DNA of 35,906 nt from Geothermobacter hydrogeniphilus (GTDB taxonomy: Bacteria; Desulfobacterota; Desulfuromonadia; Desulfuromonadales; Geothermobacteraceae), in assembly GCF_002093115.1 (NCBI RefSeq), contig NZ_NAAD01000025.1:1-35906 (forward strand), read 5' to 3'. This document shows, piece after piece, positions 1-7,998 of this stretch (positions within the stretch are counted from its first letter, which is position 1; each line of letters starts with the position of its first letter). Made by a program: the position numbers and the translations under genes. The notes under the pieces were generated by a model, which made no database searches, was not told the DNA's origin, and saw only the letters and a program-made list of their open reading frames with translations.

Positions 1-54
1 AACCTCGAACCTCGAACCTCGAACCTCGAACCTCGAACCTCGAACCTCGAACCT
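1..54. repeat. Perfect 7-bp tandem repeat (AACCTCG)n
   Basis: Seven and a half exact copies of AACCTCG run from the window edge, so the array may extend to the left. It ends about 30 bp before the ribosome binding site of the first gene. Related heptads recur at many other intergenic sites in the window. Confidence 0.95.
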
Positions 55-96
55 AAATTATTTCAATATTGATCCGATGAATATAAGGAGGGACTC

Positions 97-846
97 ATGC
101 GTTACATCTATTACATCATCGGGATCATTGTCGCCGCCGGACTCGCCGTTGTGGCCACCGGCCATCTGCTTAAACCGGAAACAAAAGATGACGCGGCCCT
201 GACCGTCAACGGGCGCACCATCAGCATCGAGGAAATCGACAGCCGTCAGCAGTACGCCTCCTACCCCTATCGCAGCCTCAATGATTTCATCGACGACCTG
301 ATCACCCGCGAGCTGCTTATCCAGGAAGCCCGCCGTCGAGGCATCGACCGCGAAGAATCCTTCCGCCGGGCCATCCAGGACCAGTACGAACAATCCCTGA
401 TCAAACTGCTGCTGGACCGGATGGCCAACCAGCTTTCGCCCAAGGTCAGCGATCGGGATATCGCCGCATACCGGGCCTGCAGCACGCGACGTTACCGCCT
501 GGAACAGGGGCTGTACGACAATCCGCAGGACAGGAACCCAGTGCGGCCGCCCCGAACCATCGAAGATGATTTCAACGCCCTGCCACTTGCCTGGCAGCTG
601 CAGTTGCTGCCGCTGAAAAACGGCCAGGAGACCGCCCCCTTCCCGGTCGGCAACCAGTACTGCGTGCTGCGCGTCGAGCAGATAAAAGACAGCGGGACGG
701 CCGTTGAACTCAGTGATGACGAAATTCGCCGACTGCTCACCGACGGTCGACGACAACTGGCCCTCGATGCCTGGATGAATGACCTGCGCCGCACTGCGCG
801 GATCGAAAAATCACCGTTATTGAAACAGCGGGAGGGGCAGCAATGA
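97..846 (+). CDS. Membrane-anchored SurA/PpiC-type periplasmic foldase-like protein (EpsD-like)
   Basis: The 249-aa product starts with a short basic segment and one hydrophobic helix (about residues 4-25), which should anchor it in the inner membrane with the rest in the periplasm. Residues about 33-125 resemble the SurA/PpiC N-terminal chaperone domain: an ALTVNGRTIS strand, then helices with LNDFIDDLITRELLIQEA. A full parvulin domain is not obvious. Residues about 130-225 could be a degenerate one (PFPVGNQYCVLRVEQI). Similar proteins, often called EpsD-family peptidyl-prolyl isomerases, occur in exopolysaccharide loci and may help fold secretion components. An AAGGAGGG ribosome site at 85-92 fixes the start. 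The stop overlaps the next start by 4 bp (ATGA), indicating translational coupling. Isomerase activity is doubtful. Confidence 0.7.
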   Translation: MRYIYYIIGIIVAAGLAVVATGHLLKPETKDDAALTVNGRTISIEEIDSRQQYASYPYRSLNDFIDDLITRELLIQEARRRGIDREESFRRAIQDQYEQSLIKLLLDRMANQLSPKVSDRDIAAYRACSTRRYRLEQGLYDNPQDRNPVRPPRTIEDDFNALPLAWQLQLLPLKNGQETAPFPVGNQYCVLRVEQIKDSGTAVELSDDEIRRLLTDGRRQLALDAWMNDLRRTARIEKSPLLKQREGQQ

Positions 847-1427
847 AACGCCACTACAAACGCCGCAACTTCTTTATCAACAAGGAATTCCAGGGCCGCT
901 TCATCTTCCTGTACTTCACTTTCAGTTTTGCCGGCGTGATTTTCTTCGCCCTGATCTTCAGCTTTCTTTCCCAGGACCACCTCACCATCGCCTACAGCGG
1001 CCAACAGCTGCAGTTCGGCAAGACCCCCCTGGTGCTGCTGCGCGAACTGGTCGAGGCCAACTGGATCTTCCTGATCACCGTCGGCGTCTTCATCGCCCTG
1101 GTGTCGATGTTCCTCACCCACCGGGTCGCCGGCCCCCTGTTCCGCTTTGAACGGACCTTCGAGGCCATCAGCAATCGCGATCTCGACTGGCGGGTGGTGC
1201 TGCGCAGCAAGGATGAGGCCAAGCAGGCCGCCGGCAAGCTCAATGCCGCCAACGACACTCTAAATACCGATTTGCGGGCCATACTGGCCCGCAGTGAACA
1301 CCTCGATTCAATATTGGAGAAACTGCAGGAGGGCGACGCGGCAGAAGCACTGCTGCTGCGCCAGGCACGGGCCGAGAATCAGGGGATTCTCGACCTGTTG
1401 AAGGGATACCGTTTTCGCTCAGGGTAA
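843..1427 (+). CDS. Two-TM inner-membrane protein with HAMP-like domain
   Basis: The 194-aa protein has two hydrophobic helices (about residues 20-42 and 74-96) flanking a short periplasmic stretch. After the second helix comes a HAMP-like segment (HRVAGPLFRFERTFEAISN, followed by RDLDWRVVLRSKDE), which is the usual linker that passes signals out of the membrane. The C-terminus (about 130-190) is alpha-helical and may be coiled-coil; there is no kinase, cyclase or chemoreceptor output domain. It may pair with another protein, or sense the envelope and act through its helices. It is coupled to the upstream foldase gene by a 4-bp overlap and ends 2 bp before the next start, so the three genes form one operon. 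The specific function is unknown. Confidence 0.7.
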   Translation: MKRHYKRRNFFINKEFQGRFIFLYFTFSFAGVIFFALIFSFLSQDHLTIAYSGQQLQFGKTPLVLLRELVEANWIFLITVGVFIALVSMFLTHRVAGPLFRFERTFEAISNRDLDWRVVLRSKDEAKQAAGKLNAANDTLNTDLRAILARSEHLDSILEKLQEGDAAEALLLRQARAENQGILDLLKGYRFRSG

Positions 1428-1429
1428 CC

Positions 1430-1948
1430 ATGCGCCTTGCCTGCCCGCTCGCCGCCGGCCTGCTTCTGCTGCTGGCGGCGGCCCCTGCGACCGCGGGAGA
1501 AATCCATTCGCGGTACGCGACACTCAGCTACGACCGCGTTGAGCTGCTGCAACGGTTCAACAGCAAGGTCCGTCTTGACGGTGGTTTCTTCTCCTTCGGA
1601 AGCAGCAGCGCCCATGTCGATGACGAGGTGCGCAAAAAGCTGGACCAGTTCGCCGCGCGGGTGCAGGAGATCCTCGATATGCGGCCGAAGGGATTCAAGT
1701 TCAAGGTCGTGCTGCTCCCGGACCGCCGCCGGGTCGACGAGATCTACGCCGAACAGTACCGGCTGCGCAAAGGCTTCATCGCCTTTTTCTCCCCCAAAAC
1801 CAACACCATCTACATCTCCGTCGATGACGTCAAATCCCGGGTCTTCGCCCACGAACTCGCCCACGCCGTCATCCACCACTACTTCAACCGCGCGCCGCCG
1901 ACCAAGGTCCATGAGCTGCTGGCGCAGTATGTGGAGAGCCAGTTGTAG
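1430..1948 (+). CDS. Secreted HExxH zinc metallopeptidase-like protein
   Basis: The 172-aa product has a clear signal peptide (about 1-22, a Leu/Ala core ending ATAGE). Near the C-terminus lies HELAHAVIHHYF, a gluzincin-type HExxH motif (H141, E142, H145), with E162 in KVHELLAQY as a plausible third zinc ligand. The central region predicts as alpha/beta with a strand (KFKVVLLPD) before the active helix, as in small peptidase-MA-like zincins. It should act in the periplasm or outside the cell. It follows the HAMP-protein gene by 2 bp. Its stop lies 9 bp before a long palindrome shared with the convergent gene. Substrate unknown; loss of activity cannot be excluded, but all three putative ligands are present. 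Confidence 0.75.
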   Translation: MRLACPLAAGLLLLLAAAPATAGEIHSRYATLSYDRVELLQRFNSKVRLDGGFFSFGSSSAHVDDEVRKKLDQFAARVQEILDMRPKGFKFKVVLLPDRRRVDEIYAEQYRLRKGFIAFFSPKTNTIYISVDDVKSRVFAHELAHAVIHHYFNRAPPTKVHELLAQYVESQL

Positions 1949-1957
1949 TGGGAAGGG

Positions 1958-2016
1958 GGGGACGTTGTTAAGTAATTCACTTTTGGAACAAAAGTGAATT
2001 ACTTAACAACGTCCCC
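1958..2016. repeat. Perfect 28-bp palindrome between convergent genes
   Basis: The arms 1958-1985 (GGGGACGTTGTTAAGTAATT then CACTTTTG) and 1989-2016 are exact reverse complements around a 3-bp GAA loop. The right arm contains the last six codons and the stop codon of the minus-strand ligase gene, and the left arm begins 9 bp after the stop of the plus-strand peptidase gene. As RNA it would form a 28-bp hairpin in both directions, so it could protect or terminate both convergent transcripts. It looks like a REP-type element inserted at a gene end. Confidence 0.9.
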
Positions 2017-4347
2017 TTGATTCAGCGCCTGCAGCTGCTTCCTCACCCATTTGTCGCGCGGATTGAGCCGCAACGCCTGCTGAAAGGCTTCACGGGCCTG
2101 AAGATCGAGTCCGCTGCGCAGGTCATAGATTCCAGCGGCGCGATAGAGCGACGCATCACCGCCACGTCTCTCCAGCCCCTCGGTGATCACCTGCAGGGCC
2201 AGAGCCCACTCTTTCCTGCGGGCGTAGTAACGCGCTACCCGGTGATAGGCACCGGAGCCGTTATTTTCTCCGTCGGCCAACGCCAGGGAACGCCGGTAGA
2301 CCTCTTCCGCCGCCGTCGTCATGCCCCGCTCGACGAGGTAATCACCATAGTCGAGCCAGGGGCCGGAGAGGGACGGCAGCACGGCGCGCAACTCCCGGTC
2401 ACTGAATCCCGACAGGATCAGCAACGTCAGGTAGTTCCGCGTCCGCTTCGGCTCCAGCGCCAGTGCCCGGCGCAGGCTGTTGACCCCGTCCTCGCGCCGC
2501 CCCTGGCGCAGTTGCCAGTTGCCCAGCACCCGCAGGCGCTCAGCCGTCATCCGATCAAGCGCGGCCGCCTGAAGCAGCAGGCTCTCCGCCGCCTCATCAC
2601 GCCCCTGACCGGCCAGCAGCAGCCCCGTCTGCTGCAGAATTTCCCCGTCCAGGGGCCGACAACGCAGGGCGCGCAGATAGGAGGAAAACGCCTCCTCCCG
2701 GTTGCCGGAGAGCCGCAACAGGTTGCCGACAGCAAAGTGATAATCAGCCTGCAGCGGATCCCGTGCCGCCGCCTGTCGGCTGGCACCGAGCAACGCCTGC
2801 AGCTGGCCCGGTTCCCGGATCTCCCGTGGATTGACTCCTTCGACCGGGGCGAACGCCAGCAGTCCGCCGCAGACGCCTCCCCGCAGCACCAGGAAGCTGA
2901 ACAACAGCACCATGGCCGCCGGGGCGGCGATTCGTCCGCTCCTGCCACCCGCAGGCACCAGATCGCTGGTGACCCGCCCCGCTCGTGAACGGGTCGCCGC
3001 CGCCGCGATCAGCAGCCCCCAGAGCAGGGCGAACCAGAGCAGGTTGGCGCCGATACGAAGGTTGAAATCGGTCAGACTGTGCAGGGCGATGCTGCCGAGC
3101 CCGGCCAGGCAGCCGATCCCGAGATAGTTCGACATCAGGGTCCGGCGCCTGCGCAACTGACGCCAGGCGGTGAACAGGATGGTCAGCAGCGCCGCCGTCA
3201 GCAGGAGGCTGCCGACCAGTCCGTTATCGGTCGCCCACTCAATATAATCGTTATGCGCGTGGTCAACGACATGACCGAAAGTCGGAACCGTCTGGTAACC
3301 CCGGTAGACATCGGCAAAAGTGCCGACACCGGTGCCGGCCAGGGGATAATCGGCCAGCATCTGGCCGCTGTCCCGCCAGTAGTCCGGGCGCTGCTCCTGC
3401 AGGCTGCCGTCGACAGCCCGCAACCGGGCGAAATCAGCAAAGATCGGCTCCCAGCCGAAGATGCCGACGCCGCCGAGCAGCAGGGCGAAAAAGACCGCCA
3501 GCAGGATCCCCCGCCGCCGATCAAAACCGCGCAGCACCAACAGCAGACCGAACAGCAGCAGCGCCCCGCAACAGCTCAGGATGCCGCCGCGCGATCCGGA
3601 AATGAATATCGACACCGCGACCAGCAGCGACCCCATGCCGAACAGCAGGTGCGGACTAGCCTGCGGATCGCTGAAAAAATCAACCAGCTGTTCGCGCCAG
3701 TTGCTGTAACTCGTCTGCGGCTTGTGAACCAGGAACCAGGCGACGCAGAGCGGCAGCAGCATCCCCATCAACCCGGCGTAATGATTGCCGTTGACATAGG
3801 TGCCGAACTGCTGCGCGGTCCCCGGCGGCCAGGGATGGAGAACCCAGAGGATGCGGCCATTGGGAAAAAGGCTGTAAAAAATCGCCAACAGGGCGTAGAG
3901 CCCGGCGAAGCAGACCACCACCGTCAACGTCCGACGCAGCGCCACCCGGCTGTCAATCAGCTGTACCGCCAGAAAGTAGACGGCGATCCCGGAAAAGAGC
4001 TGGAAGATTTCAAGCAGGCTGGCACGCGGGTTGATGGACAACGGCAGCCAGCTGCCGGGGGAAACCAGCCAGACCCCTTCGCTGTAGTGCCGCCAGGCGG
4101 TCGGGGAGAGGATTTTCAGCATGGCCGGCGGCAACGGCAGGCACTGCAGCAGCAGAAATATCCCCAGCAACAGCAGCAGCCGCGTCCCCGGCACCCGGTA
4201 AGCACGCCGGCGACCGCGCGCGACCGCCAGCGCCCAGACCAGCAGCAGCCCGAAGACCGCCCCCTGGACCAGAAGCTGCGCCCAGGAACCGGTGGTGCCA
4301 TAGGCCAGCGGAGCAATAATCAGGATTGTCAGTAACGCATTGAGCAT
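1999..4347 (-). CDS. O-antigen ligase/polymerase family protein with C-terminal TPR domain
   Basis: The 782-aa inner-membrane protein has about a dozen hydrophobic helices in residues 1-455. A large periplasmic loop carries the Wzy_C/WaaL hallmarks: YVNGNHYAGLMGMLLP, GSRGG, and LAGTGVGTF followed by HAHNDYIEW (about 361-371). Residues about 520-780 are tetratricopeptide repeats (for example ADYHFAVGNLLRLSGN and SLYRAAGIYDLRSG). Members of this family transfer or polymerise undecaprenyl-linked glycans. With a separate Wzy-like protein at 32064-33518, this one may be a ligase or attachment enzyme. The final residues NQGDVVK and the stop are encoded by one arm of the palindrome at 1958-2016, so the native C-terminus may have been replaced. 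It is read in the same direction as the export genes to its right. Confidence 0.85.
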   Translation of the reverse strand: MLNALLTILIIAPLAYGTTGSWAQLLVQGAVFGLLLVWALAVARGRRRAYRVPGTRLLLLLGIFLLLQCLPLPPAMLKILSPTAWRHYSEGVWLVSPGSWLPLSINPRASLLEIFQLFSGIAVYFLAVQLIDSRVALRRTLTVVVCFAGLYALLAIFYSLFPNGRILWVLHPWPPGTAQQFGTYVNGNHYAGLMGMLLPLCVAWFLVHKPQTSYSNWREQLVDFFSDPQASPHLLFGMGSLLVAVSIFISGSRGGILSCCGALLLFGLLLVLRGFDRRRGILLAVFFALLLGGVGIFGWEPIFADFARLRAVDGSLQEQRPDYWRDSGQMLADYPLAGTGVGTFADVYRGYQTVPTFGHVVDHAHNDYIEWATDNGLVGSLLLTAALLTILFTAWRQLRRRRTLMSNYLGIGCLAGLGSIALHSLTDFNLRIGANLLWFALLWGLLIAAAATRSRAGRVTSDLVPAGGRSGRIAAPAAMVLLFSFLVLRGGVCGGLLAFAPVEGVNPREIREPGQLQALLGASRQAAARDPLQADYHFAVGNLLRLSGNREEAFSSYLRALRCRPLDGEILQQTGLLLAGQGRDEAAESLLLQAAALDRMTAERLRVLGNWQLRQGRREDGVNSLRRALALEPKRTRNYLTLLILSGFSDRELRAVLPSLSGPWLDYGDYLVERGMTTAAEEVYRRSLALADGENNGSGAYHRVARYYARRKEWALALQVITEGLERRGGDASLYRAAGIYDLRSGLDLQAREAFQQALRLNPRDKWVRKQLQALNQGDVVK

Positions 4348-4377
4348 GTGAACCCTTAGCCGCCAGCCTCATATCAC

Positions 4378-4390
4378 GGGGACAGTCCCC
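4378..4390. repeat. Short GGGGACAGTCCCC palindrome
   Basis: A 13-bp self-complementary REP-like motif lies just upstream of the ligase gene. Near-identical GGGACTGTCC sequences recur at 5278, 24107 and 24129. Confidence 0.7.
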
Positions 4391-4397
4391 ATTCCTT

Positions 4398-4446
4398 CAG
4401 TTTGCAGTTTGCAGCCTTGAGCCTTGAGCCTTGAACTTCGAACCTA
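4398..4446. repeat. Degenerate 7-bp-periodic repeat
   Basis: Seven consecutive 7-bp units read CAGTTTG, CAGTTTG, CAGCCTT, GAGCCTT, GAGCCTT, GAACTTC, GAACCTA. The last unit contains the TAG stop codon of the minus-strand phosphatase gene, so the array abuts the gene end exactly. Confidence 0.8.
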
Positions 4447-5142
4447 CAACCCCTCCCCGGCCAGGATCTTCGCCGGGTTGTCGACCACCAGTTTCAGGGC
4501 GGCGGCCTTGCCGATCACCCGCCCCGCCACCTTGAGTCCCTTTGAAAGAACCGGCGGCCGCCAGTCGGCACTGTGACCGTCGCTGGCCAGCAGGTGGACC
4601 CAGCCGTTTCGCAGCAGGTGGCGGCCGCAGGCGCGGGACTCGGGGCCGAACCCGCCGGTCAGACTCTCGGCGGTGATCTGCACCAGCGCCCCGGCAGCGA
4701 CCAGTTCGCCGATCAGGTCTGGCGACCGCAGCACCGAGGGGTTGCGTTCCGGGTGAGTGATGATCGGCACCCGGCCGCGATTGAGAAGCTCGAAGACCAG
4801 TTCACCGGCATCGGCCGGAAGGTGGGTATGGGGAAATTCGATCAGTTGGTAGGGACCATCGTGCAACGGGTGGGCGGCCAGGGCCTCGGCACCGATGCTG
4901 GTCGCGGCGTCGGCACCGACATAGAGCCGCAGGTCGATCCCGGCGCGGTCGATCTCTTCCTGGAAAGCGGCGACCCGAGCGGCGATCTGCGCCCGGTCGA
5001 GACCGCTGTACGGCACATGGGGCGTGGCCGCCAGCTTGTGTATCCCGTCCGCCGCCGCCACCCGCGCCATCGCCAGCGCTCCCTCCAGGTCGGAAGGGCC
5101 GTCGTCAACATCGGGAAGTATGTGGCAGTGCAAATCAATCAT
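4444..5142 (-). CDS. cpsB: CpsB/YwqE-type PHP-domain protein-tyrosine phosphatase
   Basis: The 232-aa protein opens with MIDLHCHILPDVDDGPSD, the metal-binding start of the PHP fold in CpsB/Wzb-like phosphatases. Further motifs fit: TPHV near residue 40, IEFPHTHLP, ITHPERNPSV and LASDGHS supply the other histidine and aspartate ligands. This family removes phosphate from the tyrosine cluster of bacterial tyrosine kinases, cycling Wzc/CpsD during polysaccharide export. The kinase gene lies upstream on the same strand, separated by 640 bp of structured repeats. The start codon sits inside an inverted repeat (5128-5183), which may restrict initiation; only a weak ribosome site (GGCGGAG) is present. 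Confidence in the family is high. Confidence 0.9.
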   Translation of the reverse strand: MIDLHCHILPDVDDGPSDLEGALAMARVAAADGIHKLAATPHVPYSGLDRAQIAARVAAFQEEIDRAGIDLRLYVGADAATSIGAEALAAHPLHDGPYQLIEFPHTHLPADAGELVFELLNRGRVPIITHPERNPSVLRSPDLIGELVAAGALVQITAESLTGGFGPESRACGRHLLRNGWVHLLASDGHSADWRPPVLSKGLKVAGRVIGKAAALKLVVDNPAKILAGEGL

Positions 5143-5183
5143 GGACGCGATGACTCCGCCTCGCGCCCATGATTGATTTGCAC
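5128..5183. repeat. Inverted repeat covering the phosphatase start codon
   Basis: GTGCAAATCAATCATGG (5128-5144) is repeated as an exact reverse complement at 5167-5183. CGCGA/TCGCG lies just inside the arms, extending the imperfect stem to about 23 bp. The left arm encodes the first codons of the PHP phosphatase, and the right arm is a mirrored copy of them. In the minus-strand transcript the hairpin would hold both the start codon and the presumed ribosome site. Confidence 0.85.
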
Positions 5184-5289
5184 GGGCACGAGGCGCAAGG
5201 CGCGAGGCACGAGGTTGTATTCAGGCGCTGTGCGCCTGCACGGGACCGCTACCCCCTGGTCCCAAACCCTCATTAAAGGGACTGTCCTC
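5184..5289. repeat. Composite heptad and hairpin repeat plus REP motif
   Basis: Degenerate heptads (5184-5215) flank the hairpin CAGGCGC-TGT-GCGCCTG (5222-5238). On the minus strand this reads as the same composite seen at 9262-9346 and 10752-10851. A GGGACTGTCCTC motif follows at 5278-5289. No coding sequence is apparent here. Confidence 0.7.
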
Positions 5290-5320
5290 TTGTTGCCTGT
5301 TCACGCAAAAACGATGTTCC

Positions 5321-5791
5321 AAGGCTGATCAAAAGTCTCCAGATGCGAGGCGCCCGAGCCCCTGCGGAATAAGGCGTACCGGAAGGTACGTCGTTGACGC
5401 AGGGGGGAGGGAAACGACGCAGATGGGGCTTTTCATCAGCCCTGCAAAACCTCCCAACAGCGAGACCCGGTTCACGTCATAAACAACGCCCCGAGGCTGA
5501 TCAAAAGTCTCCAGATGCGAGGCGCCCGAGTCCCTGCGGAATAAGGCGTACCGGAAGGTACGTCGTTGACGCAGGGGGGAGGGAAACGACGCAGATGGGG
5601 GCTTTTCATCAGCCCTGCAAAACCTCCCAACAGCGAGACCCGGTTCACGTCATAAACAACGCCCCGAGGCTGATCAAAAGTCTCCAGATGCGAGGCGCCC
5701 GAGTCCCTGCGGAATAAGGCGTACCGGAAGGTACGTCGTTGACGCAGGGGGGAGGGCAACGACGCAGATGGGGGCTTTTCATCAGCCCTGC
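5321..5791. repeat. Three tandem copies of a ~172-bp palindromic element
   Basis: Copies begin at about 5321, 5493 and 5666; the third is cut short after about 125 bp by the kinase gene. Each unit holds an imperfect palindrome of about 120 bp. Outer arms are GGCTGATCAAAAG and CTTTTCATCAGCC, inner arms CCCCTGCG/CGCAGGGG, and the apex is CGTACC-GGAA-GGTACG. A 47-bp spacer follows. Copies differ by only a few bases. The third copy provides the stop codon of the tyrosine kinase gene. In the minus-strand transcript, three large hairpins would sit between kinase and phosphatase, where they could attenuate read-through or stabilise the upstream mRNA. Confidence 0.95.
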
Positions 5792-7944
5792 CCTTGAGCT
5801 TCGGGCTCCTCGCCATAGTATGACTGATAATAATACTGGTAGTAATAATCGCTCTTCTTCAGTTCCAGGGCGTTGATCACCATGCCGAGGATCGGGGCGT
5901 TGATGTCGGCGAGAGACTTGACCGCCTTGCCGGCCATCTCGAAGGTGGTCTGCCGGGCACGGACCACCAGCATGGTGCCGTCGAACAGGCGGCTGATGAT
6001 GCGAGCGTCGGCCACGGTCAGCAACGGCGGCGAATCACAGAGGATGATGTCGAAATCCTTTTCCAGACCGTCCAGCAGCCGGGCCATCCTAGTTGATGAC
6101 AGCAGCTCCGCCGGGTTGGGCGGAATCGGTCCAGAGGTGATCAGCGCCAGGTTCTCCACCGGCCCCTTCTGCAGCAGGGTTTCGCCGCTGCCGCCGGCCA
6201 GGTAGTTGGAGAGGCCGTGCTTGTTGCTCTTGCCGAACACCTTGTGCAGCCGCGGACGGCGCATGTCGCCGTCGAGCAGTACCACCTTCTTGCCGGCCTG
6301 AGCCAGGGCGATCGCCAGGTTGGCGGCGGTTGTGGTCTTGCCGGCCGCCGCTCCGGGACTGGTGATGAGGATCTTCCCCGGGGCGCCCTCCGCCGATGAC
6401 AGCAGCACCGCGGTGCGCAGCGCGCGGTAATTCTCGGCGTAGGTCGAGCGCGGCTGTTCCAGCAGCACCTTCTCCAGGTTCCGGCCCTTATCCTTCCACA
6501 GCGACACCAGGCCGAGCACCGACAAGCCGAGGGCCTTCTCGGTCTCTTCCGGGTACTTGACGGTGTTGTCGAGATACTCGACGAAGAATGCCAGGCCGAT
6601 ACCGGCCATCAGGCCGACGATAATGCCGAGCAGCAGGTTCTTCGGCTTGTTGGGAGCCACCGGATGGTCCGGGGTCGAGGCCTTTTCGACGATCCACAGG
6701 TTGACCGGCTGGGTCTCCTTGGTGATGCTCTGTTCCTTGATCTTCAGCATCAGCGCGTCGTAAAGTTGACGGTTGGTCTCGACCTCCCGCTTGAGGGCGC
6801 CGTACTGGATGAATTTCTGATTCAGGTTCTGCGCTTCGGCCTTGGTCCGCTGCATCTGCGCGCGCAGGTTCTCCTCGTTGGAAACCGCCAGTTCGTATTC
6901 ATTCTTGATCGAAGCGATGATCCGGGTGATCTCCTGGTCGCGCTTCTTCTTCAGAATGGACAGGTCGCCGACCGCCTTTTTCATCACCGGATGCTTGGGA
7001 CCGAATTTTCCCGACAGCTCCATGATATGCTGCTCCGCCTTGAGAATCTCGGCGCGCAGGGTCTGCAGCGCCGGATCAGAGGCGATCGCCGGAATCGTAA
7101 CCGCCACGGCGGTATTCCCGGCCGCCTTGCGCACCTGGGCGTAGAGGGTCTCCTGCTCCTTGCGGTGCGCCTCGGCATTGACCAGCTGGGTACTGATCTG
7201 CGACAGCTTCTGCGGCGTCACCGCCAGCCGGTCCTCGAGAGTGACGATGTCGTTGGCAACCATGTACTGCTGCATCACCTTTTCCGCCTGCCCCAGCTTC
7301 TTCCTCTCGTCGGCAGCCTTACGGGTCATCCAGTCGAGAGTCAGGCGGGTCGAATCGAGCTTCATGTTGAGCGTCTCTTCGATATAGGCCTTGGCGGTGG
7401 CGTTGGCGATGCGGGCGGCGAACACGGGGTCGGGCGATCGATAGCTGATGGTCACCAGACGGCTGTTCTTGAACGGCCGCACCGACAGGTCACGGCTGAT
7501 CGCGTCAGCCAGGGCGATCTCCTGCTCGTGCGGATCGGCAGGAGCCGCATCCTCGTCCTGCGTACTGCCGATCACCGTCAAAACCGTATCGATCAGCTCG
7601 GACAGCCACGACGGGCCCTTCCCGTCAGCGTCGCTCTGCAGCGCCCCCGAGCCGAGCAGGTCGAGATTACGCACCACCCGCAGCGACACCGCCCGGCTCT
7701 TGATCAGCTGGAACTGGGTCTCGTAGAACTCGGGATCGTAGAAACGGTAGGCGGTCTCGGAAGAGATGCCGTTCGGCTGCGCCTTTTCGATCAGGACCTT
7801 GGTCGTCCCCTCGTAGAGCGGCGTGCGGGCGAAGGTGTAAAGAGCCACCATCACGAAAATCAGCAGGAAGACGGTAATCACCAGGTTGCGACGCTTGCTG
7901 ATGACCCGCAGATAATCACGCAAATGGATTTCTTCAGAATTCAT
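5782..7944 (-). CDS. wzc: Wzc-type polysaccharide chain-length protein and tyrosine autokinase
   Basis: The 720-aa protein joins a Wzz-type periplasmic domain to a cytoplasmic BY-kinase. A first TM helix lies at about 20-40, long coiled-coil helices span about 200-400, and a PxxP-like stretch (ASTPDHPVAPNKPKN) precedes the second TM helix at about 437-457. The kinase domain has Walker A GAAAGKTT (about 533-540), Walker A' VVLLDGDMRRP (about 552) and Walker B FDIILCDSPPLL (about 630). The tail carries a tyrosine cluster (SDYYYQYYYQSYYGEE) for autophosphorylation. It should control polymer length and drive export with Wza. The last residues (GQG) and stop lie in the palindromic repeat array. 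It follows wza, with a GxxExxY gene inserted between them. Confidence 0.95.
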   Translation of the reverse strand: MNSEEIHLRDYLRVISKRRNLVITVFLLIFVMVALYTFARTPLYEGTTKVLIEKAQPNGISSETAYRFYDPEFYETQFQLIKSRAVSLRVVRNLDLLGSGALQSDADGKGPSWLSELIDTVLTVIGSTQDEDAAPADPHEQEIALADAISRDLSVRPFKNSRLVTISYRSPDPVFAARIANATAKAYIEETLNMKLDSTRLTLDWMTRKAADERKKLGQAEKVMQQYMVANDIVTLEDRLAVTPQKLSQISTQLVNAEAHRKEQETLYAQVRKAAGNTAVAVTIPAIASDPALQTLRAEILKAEQHIMELSGKFGPKHPVMKKAVGDLSILKKKRDQEITRIIASIKNEYELAVSNEENLRAQMQRTKAEAQNLNQKFIQYGALKREVETNRQLYDALMLKIKEQSITKETQPVNLWIVEKASTPDHPVAPNKPKNLLLGIIVGLMAGIGLAFFVEYLDNTVKYPEETEKALGLSVLGLVSLWKDKGRNLEKVLLEQPRSTYAENYRALRTAVLLSSAEGAPGKILITSPGAAAGKTTTAANLAIALAQAGKKVVLLDGDMRRPRLHKVFGKSNKHGLSNYLAGGSGETLLQKGPVENLALITSGPIPPNPAELLSSTRMARLLDGLEKDFDIILCDSPPLLTVADARIISRLFDGTMLVVRARQTTFEMAGKAVKSLADINAPILGMVINALELKKSDYYYQYYYQSYYGEEPEAQGQG

Positions 7945-7963
7945 AAAACTTTCAACCTTTGCA

Positions 7964-7998
7964 CACGGAAAAACCGGAAAAGGCAGGAAAAAAGCGGA
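7964..7998. repeat. Degenerate half-site of the GxxExxY-associated repeat
   Basis: GGCAGGAAAAAAGCGGATTA lies just after the GxxExxY stop. It resembles, in inverted orientation, the sequence encoding that protein's first residues (CCGCAGAAAAAGCGG at 8417-8431 read on the minus strand). Together they look like eroded terminal inverted repeats around the gene. The degeneracy makes this tentative. Confidence 0.4.

Noticed and set aside
1437-1997. An overlapping plus-strand frame of 186 codons
   Set aside because: It is a Ser/Arg/Pro-rich shadow of the metallopeptidase gene, which has signal peptide and HExxH motif in the other frame.
3079-4335. A 418-codon plus-strand open frame
   Set aside because: Antisense to the ligase gene, rich in Gln/Arg/Pro and without family features; a GC-driven shadow.
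5321-5791. A CRISPR array
   Set aside because: The units are 172 bp, palindromic and directly adjoining with near-identical spacers; no cas genes are nearby. The 318-bp array at 20665 is coding.
5394-5816. Short open frames on both strands across the 172-bp repeats
   Set aside because: They are products of the repeat period not being interrupted by stops; no start signals or protein features.
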